Origin: Pseudomonadota bacterium | GTDB lineage: Bacteria; Pseudomonadota; Alphaproteobacteria; Rhizobiales; Xanthobacteraceae | Direction of reading: 5' to 3' | NCBI GenBank assembly: GCA_023404675.1 | Contig: JAEYAW010000031.1 | Span: forward strand, 124,001 to 188,000 | Length of the DNA: 64,000 nucleotides | Made by a program: the position numbers and the translations under genes | Part shown: in pieces, positions 52,508 to 61,288 of the stretch | Position numbering within the stretch: the first letter of the stretch is position 1 | Layout of the letters: each line of letters opens with the position of its first letter | Notes under the pieces: generated by a model | Told to the model about the DNA's origin: nothing | What the model saw: the letters and a program-made list of their open reading frames with translations, nothing else | Database searches by the model: none

Positions 52508-53215
52508 GTCAGGGCTCCATGCGAGTGCGATGCATCATTTCGATGAATTCAACTAGCAAAACATGATTTCTCATTCCTTACTCCGCGATCTTACAAGTGG
52601 AGCCTGCCGACCGCCGCCGGGCGCAATGACCGCGAATATGAAATTCCACCCCCAAAAGCCCTGGACTATTTCGTACAGTGAAAGATTCAAAAATAGGGAT
52701 TCGCAGAACGGTACTTTTTGATACACTTCAACTTGTGGTCGATTCGTTTTTTTTCTGAAGTTACCAAAACTCAGGTTTCGATTTGCCGTGATCAAGCCAA
52801 CCGGGGGGACAGTCTTCCCATGCCTCTCTCTGGCGTCGGAGAGGCCAGCCGGGCACGCCGATCATTGCCTGAGCGATAACTAGCCGTTTGATGAGAGCCG
52901 TTTGATGAGACATGGCCATTCCCTGAATGGCTTGGGCAATGTCGGTCGGGGCGATGCAGTTTTACGAGCAGTCCAAAGCGGACGACCGGCCCGGATTACC
53001 GGGGTGCGCCGCCCGTCAGAGACCAGCACGCGTCAGATCGTCGTTCGGCGAGAGACCGTCCGGATGGTCTCGTCCTGACGCCTTTTCCTGCCCTTCCCTC
53101 GGACTCCCGACCGTCGAGCCATCGGAAGAAATCCGGACGAACCATGATCTTCAGGCCCCGCCCGGGGCCGCGTCGGCCGTTGCGTGCATCACCAACTCAA
53201 TACAGGGGCCACCCA
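52508..53215. other. 708-nt AT-rich spacer between divergent chemoreceptors
   Basis: The 52640-52790 part is clearly AT-rich with an 8-T run, unlike the rest of the window. The other part carries short hairpins (52822-52845 and 53052-53071). No open frame has a ribosome site or recognisable protein. It probably holds promoters for both receptors, whose positions cannot be fixed. Confidence 0.6.
52882..52909. repeat. Perfect tandem duplication of a 14-bp unit
   Basis: AGCCGTTTGATGAG occurs twice without a gap (52882-52895, 52896-52909) in the spacer upstream of the globin-coupled receptor. It may be a recent slippage duplication or a pair of protein-binding sites. Confidence 0.9.
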
Positions 53216-54565
53216 ATGCAAAGTGAAGCCGGTATTTCCAAACGTCTCATGTTCAACTCGATCGATGCAGAGACCACCGCGGCGCTCCGTTCGGCGAAGA
53301 CTTTCGTGCTGGAGATGATGCCGGCGATCCTCGACCGCTTCTATGATCATGTCGCGGCATTTCCGGAAACCTCCCGGTTCTTCAGGAACCGCAGCCACAT
53401 GATGCACGCCAAGCAGATGCAGCTGAAGCACTGGGAAATCATCCTCGACGGCAATTTCGACGAGCGCTACGAGACCTCGGTCACCAAGATCGGCGAGGTG
53501 CACAACACCCTCGGCCTGGAGCCGCGCTGGTATCTCGGTGGCTACAGCGCGCTGCTCACGGCGATGATCGAAGCCGTCGCACTGAAATTTCCGGTCGGCA
53601 TGTTCGAACGCGACGGCATCGCCAGGAAGGTGAAGATCCAGCAGGCGCTCACCAAGGCGGCGATGCTCGACATGGACCTCGCGATTTCGGTCTACATCGA
53701 GGCCGGACGCCGCGAGCGCAAGTCCATGCTGGAGAAGCTGGCCAACGACTTTGAAACAGCGGTCGGCGGCGTCGTCGGCATCGTCGCTTCGGCTGCGACC
53801 GAATTGCAGGCCTCGGCAAAGAGTCTTCAGGTGGCGACCGACCAGACTGCCGACGAGTCCGGAGCGGCGGCATCGGCCTCAAGCAACTCGATGATGAACG
53901 TCAACGCGGTGGCGTCCGCGTCGGAAGAACTGTCGAACTCGATCAGCGAAATCAGCCGCCGGGTGAAGGAGTCGGCCAACGTCGCAGTCAAGGCAGCGAA
54001 AAGCGCGGAGGAAGCCGCCGGGGAGATCAACGAACTGTCGGCCGGCGCGCAGCGCATCGGCACCATCGTCGAACTGATCACCAACATCGCCTCGCAGACC
54101 AACCTGCTGGCGCTGAACGCCACCATCGAGGCCGCGCGCGCCGGCGAGGCCGGACGCGGCTTCGCCGTGGTCGCCTCGGAGGTGAAAGGACTGGCGGAGC
54201 AGACCGCAAAGGCCACCGCGGATATCGCGCAGCAGATCGGCGATATTCAGACCGCGACCGCCAAGTCGGTCGGCACCATCTCCAGCGTCTCGGAGATCAT
54301 CCGGTCGATGACGGAAATCTCAACCGCGATCGCCTCAGCCGTCGAGGAGCAGAGCGGCGCGACCACGGAGATTTCCCGCAACGCCCAGCAGGCGGCGGCC
54401 GGCACGCAAAGCGTCTCAACGAATATCGAGAGCGTGCGCAGCGCCGCGCAGACCGCCGGACAGACCTCGACCCACGTTCTGTCGGCCGCCGACGAACTCG
54501 CCCATCAATCGGAGTTGCTGCGCGGCGAGGTCACCAAATTCCTGCACAACGTCCGCGCCGCCTGA
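53216..54565 (+). CDS. Globin-coupled methyl-accepting chemotaxis protein (HemAT-like)
   Basis: A 449-residue soluble receptor. The N-terminal globin-sensor domain (about 10-165) has the proximal His96 in KIGEVHNTLGLEPRWYLGGY, as in HemAT-type oxygen sensors. It is followed by an MCP signalling domain with LLALNATIEAARAGEAGRGF and AVEEQSGATTEISRN. It should bind heme and report oxygen to the chemotaxis machinery. The ATG at 53216 follows AGGGG. There is no TM helix. A clear terminator follows. Confidence 0.95.
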   Translation: MQSEAGISKRLMFNSIDAETTAALRSAKTFVLEMMPAILDRFYDHVAAFPETSRFFRNRSHMMHAKQMQLKHWEIILDGNFDERYETSVTKIGEVHNTLGLEPRWYLGGYSALLTAMIEAVALKFPVGMFERDGIARKVKIQQALTKAAMLDMDLAISVYIEAGRRERKSMLEKLANDFETAVGGVVGIVASAATELQASAKSLQVATDQTADESGAAASASSNSMMNVNAVASASEELSNSISEISRRVKESANVAVKAAKSAEEAAGEINELSAGAQRIGTIVELITNIASQTNLLALNATIEAARAGEAGRGFAVVASEVKGLAEQTAKATADIAQQIGDIQTATAKSVGTISSVSEIIRSMTEISTAIASAVEEQSGATTEISRNAQQAAAGTQSVSTNIESVRSAAQTAGQTSTHVLSAADELAHQSELLRGEVTKFLHNVRAA

Positions 54566-54584
54566 CGGCCCGGCACACAACCTC

Positions 54585-54615
54585 AACGCCCCGCTTCGGC
54601 GGGGCGTTGTCTTTT
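54585..54615 (+). terminator. Rho-independent terminator with TTCG loop
   Basis: A 10-bp stem (54585-54594 with 54599-54608) closed by a TTCG tetraloop is followed by GTCTTTT. It ends the globin-coupled receptor transcript. Confidence 0.9.
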
Positions 54616-54718
54616 CCCGCTGTGTTTTCCGGGGTGTTCACGCCGCGCCGTTCGTGCGAAACAGCGCTATCGGAGCGGTTCGCGTTTGATCGAAGTCGTC
54701 GCCACGCCATGCTGAAGG

Positions 54719-54831
54719 CTCCTTCTCGGGAGAGGGATGGGGTGAGGGGATCAGACCTCTCGATCAAGACGACGCCCCCTCACCCGGATCGCTTGCGGCG
54801 ATCCGACCTTTCCCCATCGGGGGGAGGTGAC
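54719..54831. repeat. Dispersed palindromic intergenic element
   Basis: GGTGAGGGG (54741-54749) pairs with CCCCTCACC (54776-54784), and CGGATCGC (54785-54792) pairs with GCGATCCG (54798-54805). The composition matches the CTC-rich palindromes dispersed in Bradyrhizobium-type genomes. Together with the terminator it fills the 322-nt gap before the Sua5 gene. Confidence 0.75.
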
Positions 54832-54887
54832 AACGACTGGCGCCTAAGCCTTCACCCGAGACGCCACGAAATCCCGGAAACAGCCCC

Positions 54888-55868
54888 GTGCCACGTCCAA
54901 CCCGCATTCTTCCTGCCAGCCCCGACGCCATCGCCGAGGCGGCCGCATGCCTGATCGCGGGCGGGCTCGTGGCGTTCCCGACCGAGACGGTCTACGGCCT
55001 CGGCGCGGATGCGACCTCGGGCGAGGCCGTGGCCCGGCTTTACCGCGCCAAGGGCCGCCCCTCCTTCAACCCGCTGATCTCGCATGTGCCGGATCTTGCC
55101 GCCGCCCGCGCGCTCGCCGTGTTCGACGCCGACGCCGAGCGGCTGGCCGAGGCGTTCTGGCCCGGGCCGCTGACGCTGGTTCTGCCGAAGACTCCCGGGT
55201 GTCCCGTCTCCGATCTTGCCACCGCCGGGCTCGACACGCTCGCCATTCGTGTGCCCGCGCACCCGCTGGCGCGCGATCTGCTGCGCGCGGCCGGCCGCCC
55301 CATCGCCGCGCCGTCAGCCAATGTGTCAGGCCGCGTCTCGCCGACCGCGGCGACCCATGTCGCCGAAGATCTCGACGGGCGCATCGACATCATCCTCGAT
55401 GGTGGGCCGGTGCGTGTCGGCGTGGAGTCCACCATCGTTGTCACCCGGCCCGAGCCGGTGCTCCTGCGGCCCGGCGGACTGGCGCGACGCGATATCGAAC
55501 GCGTCCTGCGCCGGCCGTTGCGAGACGAAGCGCCGCCGGCCGATCCTGATCGTCCGCAGGCGCCGGGCATGCTGGCCTCGCACTACGCGCCGCGCCTGCC
55601 GGTGCGCCTCGAAATCACGCAGGTCTCGCCCGGCGAGGCGCTGCTCGCCTTCGGCCCTCATCCCGTCAAAGGCCAGGATAGCGCGGCGATGGCGCTCAAT
55701 CTCTCCGAACGCGGCGACACCGTGGAAGCGGCGGCCAACCTGTTCGGCTTCCTGCGTCAGCTCGATACCGCAAACGCCAGCGCCATCGCCGTGATGCCCA
55801 TTCCGAACGACGGACTCGGCGAGGCGATCAACGACCGGCTGCACCGTGCCGCAGCGCCGCGCGGCTGA
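54888..55868 (+). CDS. L-threonylcarbamoyladenylate synthase (Sua5/TsaC family), GTG start
   Basis: A 326-residue enzyme that makes threonylcarbamoyl-AMP for the t6A modification of ANN-decoding tRNAs. The YrdC domain holds FPTETVYGLGADA, KGRPSFNPLISHV and APSANVSGR; the extra C-terminal domain (after PGMLASHYAPRLP, about 225-326) makes it Sua5 and not the short TsaC. The GTG at 54888 gives the right N-terminus with a modest GGAAA ahead. Confidence 0.94.
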   Translation: MPRPTRILPASPDAIAEAAACLIAGGLVAFPTETVYGLGADATSGEAVARLYRAKGRPSFNPLISHVPDLAAARALAVFDADAERLAEAFWPGPLTLVLPKTPGCPVSDLATAGLDTLAIRVPAHPLARDLLRAAGRPIAAPSANVSGRVSPTAATHVAEDLDGRIDIILDGGPVRVGVESTIVVTRPEPVLLRPGGLARRDIERVLRRPLRDEAPPADPDRPQAPGMLASHYAPRLPVRLEITQVSPGEALLAFGPHPVKGQDSAAMALNLSERGDTVEAAANLFGFLRQLDTANASAIAVMPIPNDGLGEAINDRLHRAAAPRG

Positions 55869-55982
55869 CCCGCGCGGAATTGTCACCCGCACGACATCCC
55901 AAAATTCATCCTTTGGACGTCTTTTCACCGGGCGGGAAACTCCTTAGGGTCCGCGCCAACCACAAGCTAGGAGGATCCCCAC

Positions 55983-57167
55983 GTGCGTCAGATTTCCCTC
56001 ATCGCTGCGGCGGCCATCGCGCTGTCCGCAGGCGCGGTCCACGCTGCCGACGATCTCAAGGTCGCGCTGATCTACGGCAAGACCGGGCCGCTGGAAGCCT
56101 ACGCCAAGCAGACCGAGATCGGGCTGCGCATGGGCTTTGAATACGCCACCAAGGGCACCATGACGGTGGACGGGCGCAAGATCGTCATCATCACCAAGGA
56201 CGACCAGGGCAAGCCGGATCTCTCCAAGGCCGCGCTCGCCGAAGCCTATCAGGACGATGGCGCGGACATCGCCATCGGCACCACCTCATCGGCCGCGGCG
56301 CTGGCCGGTCTGCCGGTCGCCGAGGAAAACAAGAAGATCCTCATCGTCGAGCCTGCGGTCGCCGACCAGATCACCGGCGAGAAGTGGAACAAGTACATCT
56401 TCCGCACCGGCCGCAACTCCTCGCAGGACGCGATCGCCAACGCCGTCGCCATCGGCAAGCCGGGCGTGACCGTCGCGACGCTGGCGCAGGACTATGCCTT
56501 CGGCCGCGACGGCGTCGCCGCCTTCAAGGAAGCGCTCCTGAAGACCGGCGCGACGCTGGCCGCCGAGGAATACGTGCCGACCACGACGACGGACTTCACC
56601 GCCGCAGGCCAGCGCCTGTTCGACGCGTTGAAGGACAAGCCGGGCCGCAAGATCATCTGGGTGATCTGGGCCGGCGCGGGCGACCCGCCCGGCAAGCTTC
56701 AGGACATGGATCCGGGCCGCTATGGCATCGAACTGTCCACCGGCGGCAACATCCTGCCCGCGCTCGCAGCCTACAAGCGTCTTCCGGGCATGGAAGGAGC
56801 CGCATATTATTACTACGACATCCCGAAGAACCCGATCAACGAATGGTTCGTCGCCGAGCACCAGAAGCGCTACAACGCGCCGCCGGATTTCTTCACCGCA
56901 GGGGGCTTCGCGGCCGCGATGGCGACCGTCACCGCCGTCACCAAGGCGAAGTCCACCGACACCGAGAAGCTGATCGCCGCCATGGAGGGCATGGAGTTCG
57001 ACACCCCCAAGGGCAAGATGGTGTTCCGCAAGGAAGATCATCAGGCGTTGCAATCGATGTACGCCTTCAAGGTCAAGGTCGATCCGAACCTCGCCTGGGC
57101 GGTGCTTGAGCCCGTGCGCGAACTCAAGATCGAGGACATGGACATTCCGATCAGGAACAAGCGGTAA
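55983..57167 (+). CDS. ABC transporter substrate-binding protein, branched-chain amino acid type
   Basis: A 394-residue periplasmic binding protein of the LivJ class. The signal peptide (ISLIAAAAIALSAGAVHA, cleavage about residue 22) is followed by DDLKVALIYGKTGPLEAY and the two-lobed Peripla_BP_6 fold. The start is GTG at 55983 with AGGAGG at 55969-55974. It captures a ligand, perhaps an amino acid or amide, for the LivFGHM-like importer downstream. The ligand cannot be read. Two palindromes separate it from the ATPase genes. Confidence 0.92.
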   Translation: MRQISLIAAAAIALSAGAVHAADDLKVALIYGKTGPLEAYAKQTEIGLRMGFEYATKGTMTVDGRKIVIITKDDQGKPDLSKAALAEAYQDDGADIAIGTTSSAAALAGLPVAEENKKILIVEPAVADQITGEKWNKYIFRTGRNSSQDAIANAVAIGKPGVTVATLAQDYAFGRDGVAAFKEALLKTGATLAAEEYVPTTTTDFTAAGQRLFDALKDKPGRKIIWVIWAGAGDPPGKLQDMDPGRYGIELSTGGNILPALAAYKRLPGMEGAAYYYYDIPKNPINEWFVAEHQKRYNAPPDFFTAGGFAAAMATVTAVTKAKSTDTEKLIAAMEGMEFDTPKGKMVFRKEDHQALQSMYAFKVKVDPNLAWAVLEPVRELKIEDMDIPIRNKR

Positions 57168-57179
57168 TCACACTCAGCC

Positions 57180-57262
57180 CGTCATGGCCGGGCCCGTCCC
57201 GGCCATGACGCCTTGCTTGCTGGGTCGAACAGGACGTGGATGCCCGGCACAAGGCCGGGCAT
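57180..57262. repeat. Pair of palindromic REP-like elements (BIME-like)
   Basis: The first palindrome pairs 57181-57192 with 57198-57209 (GTCATGGCCGGG type). The second pairs 57240-57248 with 57254-57262 (ATGCCCGGC type). They fill the gap between the substrate-binding protein and the first ATPase gene. Closely related copies occur at 60920-60943 and 62394-62426. Confidence 0.88.
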
Positions 57263-57283
57263 GACATCCCTACGGATTGCTAC

Positions 57284-58051
57284 ATGCCCCTTTCCCTCGA
57301 AACCCGCGACCTGACCATCCGCTTCGGCGGCCATGTCGCGGTCAACAGCGTCAGCTGCGCGTTCCGGCCCGGTGAACTCACCGCCATCGTCGGCCCCAAC
57401 GGCGCGGGCAAGACCACCTATTTCAACCTGATCTCCGGTCAGCTTCGCCCGACCTCGGGTCAGGTGTTGCTCGACGGCGAGGACATCAGCCAGTTGTCCG
57501 CGCCAATGCGCACCCGCAAGGGTCTCGGCCGCGCGTTCCAGCTGACGAACCTGTTTCCCAATCTCAGCGTGATGGAAAACGTCCGCCTCGCGGTACAGGC
57601 CGCCGACGGCACCCATTACGACATGCTGCGGCCGTGGATGGTACGCCGCGACCTGATCGAACGCGCCGATGCGATCCTGGAGCGCGTGGCGTTAACGCCA
57701 CGCCGAGATGCCTCGACCGCCGCGCTCTCCCACGGCGACCAGCGCAAGCTCGAAGTCGCGCTTATGATGGCGCTGGAGCCCAAGGTCTTCATGTTCGACG
57801 AGCCCACCGCCGGGATGAGCGTCGATGAAGTGCCGGTGGTGCTCGACCTGATCGCCAGTCTGAAGAAGGACACCAGCAAGATCGTGCTGCTGGTCGAGCA
57901 CAAGATGGACGTGGTGCGCTCGCTCGCCGACCGCATCATCGTGCTGCACAACGGCGCACTGGTCGCCGACGGCAAGCCCGCCGAGGTCATCGCCTCCCCG
58001 ATCGTGCAGGAAGCCTATCTCGGCATCGCGCCCGGACGGAGCGCGGCATGA
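57284..58051 (+). CDS. ABC transporter ATP-binding protein, LivG type
   Basis: A 255-residue ATPase. Walker A GPNGAGKTT at 37-45, signature variant LSHGDQRKLEVAL near 148, Walker B VFMFDEPTAGM near 166-176 and H-loop LLVEHKMDVV. LivG-type proteins often have HGxQ in place of SGGQ. It pairs with the LivF-type ATPase. The ATG at 57284 is chosen; a start at 57236 would read through the palindrome. The last 4 nt overlap the next gene (ATGA). Confidence 0.94.
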   Translation: MPLSLETRDLTIRFGGHVAVNSVSCAFRPGELTAIVGPNGAGKTTYFNLISGQLRPTSGQVLLDGEDISQLSAPMRTRKGLGRAFQLTNLFPNLSVMENVRLAVQAADGTHYDMLRPWMVRRDLIERADAILERVALTPRRDASTAALSHGDQRKLEVALMMALEPKVFMFDEPTAGMSVDEVPVVLDLIASLKKDTSKIVLLVEHKMDVVRSLADRIIVLHNGALVADGKPAEVIASPIVQEAYLGIAPGRSAA

Positions 58052-58770
58052 GCGACATGCTGAAGCTCGAGGGCGTGCACACCCACATCGCGCAGTATCA
58101 CATCCTGCATGGCGTCGACTTCGACGTGCCGCGCGGCCAGACCACGATGCTGCTCGGCCGCAACGGCGCAGGCAAGACCACGACGCTGCGCACCATCATG
58201 GGGCTGTCGCCCGCCTCGAAGGGCCGCATCCAGTTCGACGGCGAGCCGATCGAAACCATCGCGACGCCCGACATCGCCACCCGCGGCATCGGCTACGTGC
58301 CGGAGACCATGGCAATCTTCGCCGACCTCACGGTGAAGGAGAATCTGGTGCTGGCGGCGCGCAGCGGCCCGATGGACGACACCCGGCTCGCATGGATCTT
58401 CGGCTTCTTCCCGGCGCTGAAAAAATTCTGGCTGTCGCGGGCGGGCGGGCTGTCGGGCGGGCAGAAACAGATGTTGTCCATCGCCCGCGCCATCGTCGAG
58501 CCGCGCAAGCTGCTGCTGATCGATGAGCCGACCAAGGGCCTCGCCCCCGCCATCGTGGTGGCGCTGATCGCGTGTCTTGCCGAGATCAAGCGCTCGGGCG
58601 CGACGATCCTGCTGGTCGAGCAGAACTTCCGCGTGGCACAGGAGATCGGCGACACCGTGGCCGTGATGGACAACGGCGTCATCGTGCATCGTGGCGCGAT
58701 GGCCGATCTTTCCAGTGACGTGCCGCTGCAGGAACGCCTGCTCGGCCTCAGCCTTGAGTCGCATCAATGA
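58048..58770 (+). CDS. ABC transporter ATP-binding protein, LivF type
   Basis: A 240-residue ATPase: Walker A GRNGAGKTT at 37-45, signature LSGGQKQML near 135, Walker B LLLIDEPTKGLAP near 155, and H-loop LLVEQNFRVAQE. It overlaps the LivG-type gene and the permease by 4 nt (ATGA) on either side, so translation is coupled. It energises the importer as a heterodimer with LivG. Confidence 0.94.
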   Translation: MSDMLKLEGVHTHIAQYHILHGVDFDVPRGQTTMLLGRNGAGKTTTLRTIMGLSPASKGRIQFDGEPIETIATPDIATRGIGYVPETMAIFADLTVKENLVLAARSGPMDDTRLAWIFGFFPALKKFWLSRAGGLSGGQKQMLSIARAIVEPRKLLLIDEPTKGLAPAIVVALIACLAEIKRSGATILLVEQNFRVAQEIGDTVAVMDNGVIVHRGAMADLSSDVPLQERLLGLSLESHQ

Positions 58771-59777
58771 CCGACGTCCCCGCCGGCGAGGCGCTGCCGA
58801 AAGCGCCGCTCGACTATCTTCCCGTGCTGCTGCCGGTTGCCTTCGCGCTGATCATGGCGCCCTTGATCGGCTCCAGCAGCACCTGGGTCACGCTCACCGT
58901 GGCGAGTCTCGCCATGGGCATGATGATCTTCATCATGGCCTCGGGGCTGACGCTGGTGTTCGGCCTGATGGACGTGCTCAATTTCGGCCACGGCGCGTTC
59001 ATCGCGGTCGGAGCCTATGTCGGCACGCTCGTGCTGTTTCCGATGCTGTCATGGATGCAGGCCGATTCCCTCGTCGCCAACCTGATGGCGCTGCTGCCCG
59101 CCGCGCTGCTGGCGATGGCAGTGTCGGGCGCGCTCGGCCTCGTGTTCGAACGCGTGCTGATCCTGCCGGTCTACGGCCAGCATCTGAAACAGATCCTCAT
59201 CACCATGGGCGGGCTGATCGTGGCCGAGCAACTGCTCTACGCGCTGTGGGGGCCGCAGATCATTCCGCTGCCGCTGCCGACGGCGCTGCGCGGATCGCTC
59301 GTGTTCGGCGACATCGCCATCGCCAAATATCGCGTGCTGGCGATGCTGGTCGGCCTTGTCGTGTTCGCCGCGATCCTGCTGGTGCTGAACCGGACCAAGA
59401 TCGGGCTGCTGATCCGGGCGGGCGTTGAGAACCGCGAGATGGTCGAAGCGCTGGGCTATCACATCAAGCGCCTGTTCCTCGGCGTGTTCATGGCGGGTTC
59501 GGCGCTGGCGGGCCTCGGCGGCGTGATGTGGGCGCTGTATCGCGAGCAGGTGCACGCCTCGATGGGCAGCGACCTGATGGTTTTGGTGTTCATCGTGGTC
59601 ATCATCGGCGGCCTCGGCTCGGTCGGCGGCTGCTTCATCGGCGCGATCATGGTGGCGATGGTCGCCAACTACGGCGGCTTCCTGCTGCCGAAACTCGCGC
59701 TCGTCTCCAACATTCTTCTGATGGTCGCCATCCTGATGTGGCGGCCGCGCGGCCTCTATGCCGTGACCAACCGTTGA
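58767..59777 (+). CDS. ABC transporter permease, LivH type
   Basis: A 336-residue permease with about eight TM helices. The family motif SGLTLVFGLMDVLNFGHGAF is at about 67-86, and NREMVEALGYHIKRLFLGVF is the cytoplasmic coupling segment contacting the ATPases. It forms the translocation path with the LivM-type subunit. It starts inside the stop of the LivF-type gene. Confidence 0.94.
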   Translation: MTDVPAGEALPKAPLDYLPVLLPVAFALIMAPLIGSSSTWVTLTVASLAMGMMIFIMASGLTLVFGLMDVLNFGHGAFIAVGAYVGTLVLFPMLSWMQADSLVANLMALLPAALLAMAVSGALGLVFERVLILPVYGQHLKQILITMGGLIVAEQLLYALWGPQIIPLPLPTALRGSLVFGDIAIAKYRVLAMLVGLVVFAAILLVLNRTKIGLLIRAGVENREMVEALGYHIKRLFLGVFMAGSALAGLGGVMWALYREQVHASMGSDLMVLVFIVVIIGGLGSVGGCFIGAIMVAMVANYGGFLLPKLALVSNILLMVAILMWRPRGLYAVTNR

Positions 59778-59790
59778 GGGGGCGCGCATC

Positions 59791-60849
59791 ATGATGCTTC
59801 TGTCCGGCGATCCTCCGCGCAGCCGCACGCTGGCGCTGGTTCTCATCATCATCGTGGCGCTGCTGGCGCTGACGCCGTTTCTGTTTCCCGGCGCGAAAGC
59901 GATGAACGTCGCGGTGAAGATCTGCATCTTCGCCGCCCTCGTCGCCTCCTACGACCTGCTGCTCGGCTACACCGGCACGGTGTCGTTCGCGCATACGATG
60001 TTCTACGGCATCGGCAGCTATGCCATTGCCATCGCGCTCTACGGCATGGGGCCAACCTGGACGGCGGTCGCCGTCGGCATCGTCGTGGGCCTGCCGCTGG
60101 CGGCGCTGCTCGCGCTTGCCATCGGCCTGTTCTCGCTGCGGGTGCAGGCGATCTTCTTCGCGATGATCACGCTGGCGGTGGCGTCGGCGTTCCTCGTGCT
60201 GGCCTCGCAGCTGTCTTGGCTCACCGGCGGCGAGGATGGCCGCAGCTTCCGCCTGCCGGAGATGCTGCGCCCGGGCACCAAGTTCATCAGCAAGGATACG
60301 TTCGGCACCGAGATCAACGGCCGCACGCTCACCTACTACATCGTGTTCGTCGGCTGCGCGGCAATGGTCCTGACGCTGCTGCGCATCGTCAATTCGCCGT
60401 TCGGGCGCGTGCTGCAGGCGATCCGCGAGAACCGCTTCCGCGCCGAGGCGCTGGGCTATCGCACTGTCGCGCATCTGACCTATGCCAACTGCATCGCCGC
60501 GCTGGTGGCGGCGCTCGCGGGCGTGCTCAATGCGCTGTGGCTGCGCTACACCGGGCCCGACACCTCGCTGTCGTTCTCGATCATGATCGACATCCTGCTG
60601 ATGGTGGTGATCGGCGGCATGGGCACGATCTACGGCGCGGTCATCGGCGCGGCTTTATTGGTGCTGGCGGAGAACTATCTGCAGACCCTGATGGGCGCGG
60701 CCTCCGGCGCTGCTGCCGAGGCAGGTCTGCCGCTGCTGCCAGGCCTGCTGCACCCGGACCGCTGGCTGCTGTGGCTTGGCCTGCTGTTCATCGCCAGCGT
60801 CTATTTCTTCCCGACCGGCATCGTCGGACGGTTGCGCGGGAAGACGTAA
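59791..60849 (+). CDS. ABC transporter permease, LivM type
   Basis: A 352-residue permease with about ten TM helices; YDLLLGYTGTVSFAHTMFYG is the family start motif and IRENRFRAEALGYRTVAHLT the coupling segment. The last hydrophobic stretch ends VGRLRGKT. It is 13 nt downstream of the LivH-type gene with GAGGGGG as the ribosome site. This completes a five-gene importer. Confidence 0.94.
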   Translation: MMLLSGDPPRSRTLALVLIIIVALLALTPFLFPGAKAMNVAVKICIFAALVASYDLLLGYTGTVSFAHTMFYGIGSYAIAIALYGMGPTWTAVAVGIVVGLPLAALLALAIGLFSLRVQAIFFAMITLAVASAFLVLASQLSWLTGGEDGRSFRLPEMLRPGTKFISKDTFGTEINGRTLTYYIVFVGCAAMVLTLLRIVNSPFGRVLQAIRENRFRAEALGYRTVAHLTYANCIAALVAALAGVLNALWLRYTGPDTSLSFSIMIDILLMVVIGGMGTIYGAVIGAALLVLAENYLQTLMGAASGAAAEAGLPLLPGLLHPDRWLLWLGLLFIASVYFFPTGIVGRLRGKT

Positions 60850-61288
60850 CGGCACAGCTTTCTATCGTCCCCTCGCAGGCGGAGACCCCGACAAGGAAGG
60901 CGCTGCCTCGAAATCGGAGTGGCCGGGTCACGCTGCCCGGCCATGACACAAAGAGGCTGTCGCAAGCGAACCGGCCCCCAGAAATGTAGACATGCGGGAC
61001 ACGACGTGGGGGAGCGGCCCGGACTGCGCTGGGATTCATCTCGGCTACGGGTGCTTTAAAAATCGGACCCTCAGGATGACGGACGGACATTCCTGCCGCT
61101 CGCATTTAACCGAAATCTACTGAAATTCGAGGTTTTGGAGAGCATATCGCACGTCGCATCGATGGCGGCGCGCAAGGTTCTTCCTTATCGCGCCTCCGTG
61201 ATCGGACCGGGATTGCATCGCCGCGCACAAGGATTATGTTGCCGATGGATGCGCTTGCATCCTTCCTTTCCTCACGGATTTCATCGCC
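60850..61288. other. 439-nt intergenic region with one palindromic repeat
   Basis: TGGCCGGG (60920-60927) pairs with CCCGGCCA (60936-60943), a further copy of the palindrome family seen at 57180 and 62394. The rest holds no supported gene; short open frames have neither ribosome sites nor resemblance to known proteins. The promoter of the Old Yellow Enzyme gene should lie near its end. Confidence 0.65.

Noticed and set aside
52571..52795. Minus-strand 74-codon frame in the AT-rich spacer
   Set aside because: No ribosome site and no family resemblance; the length is easily reached by chance in this block.
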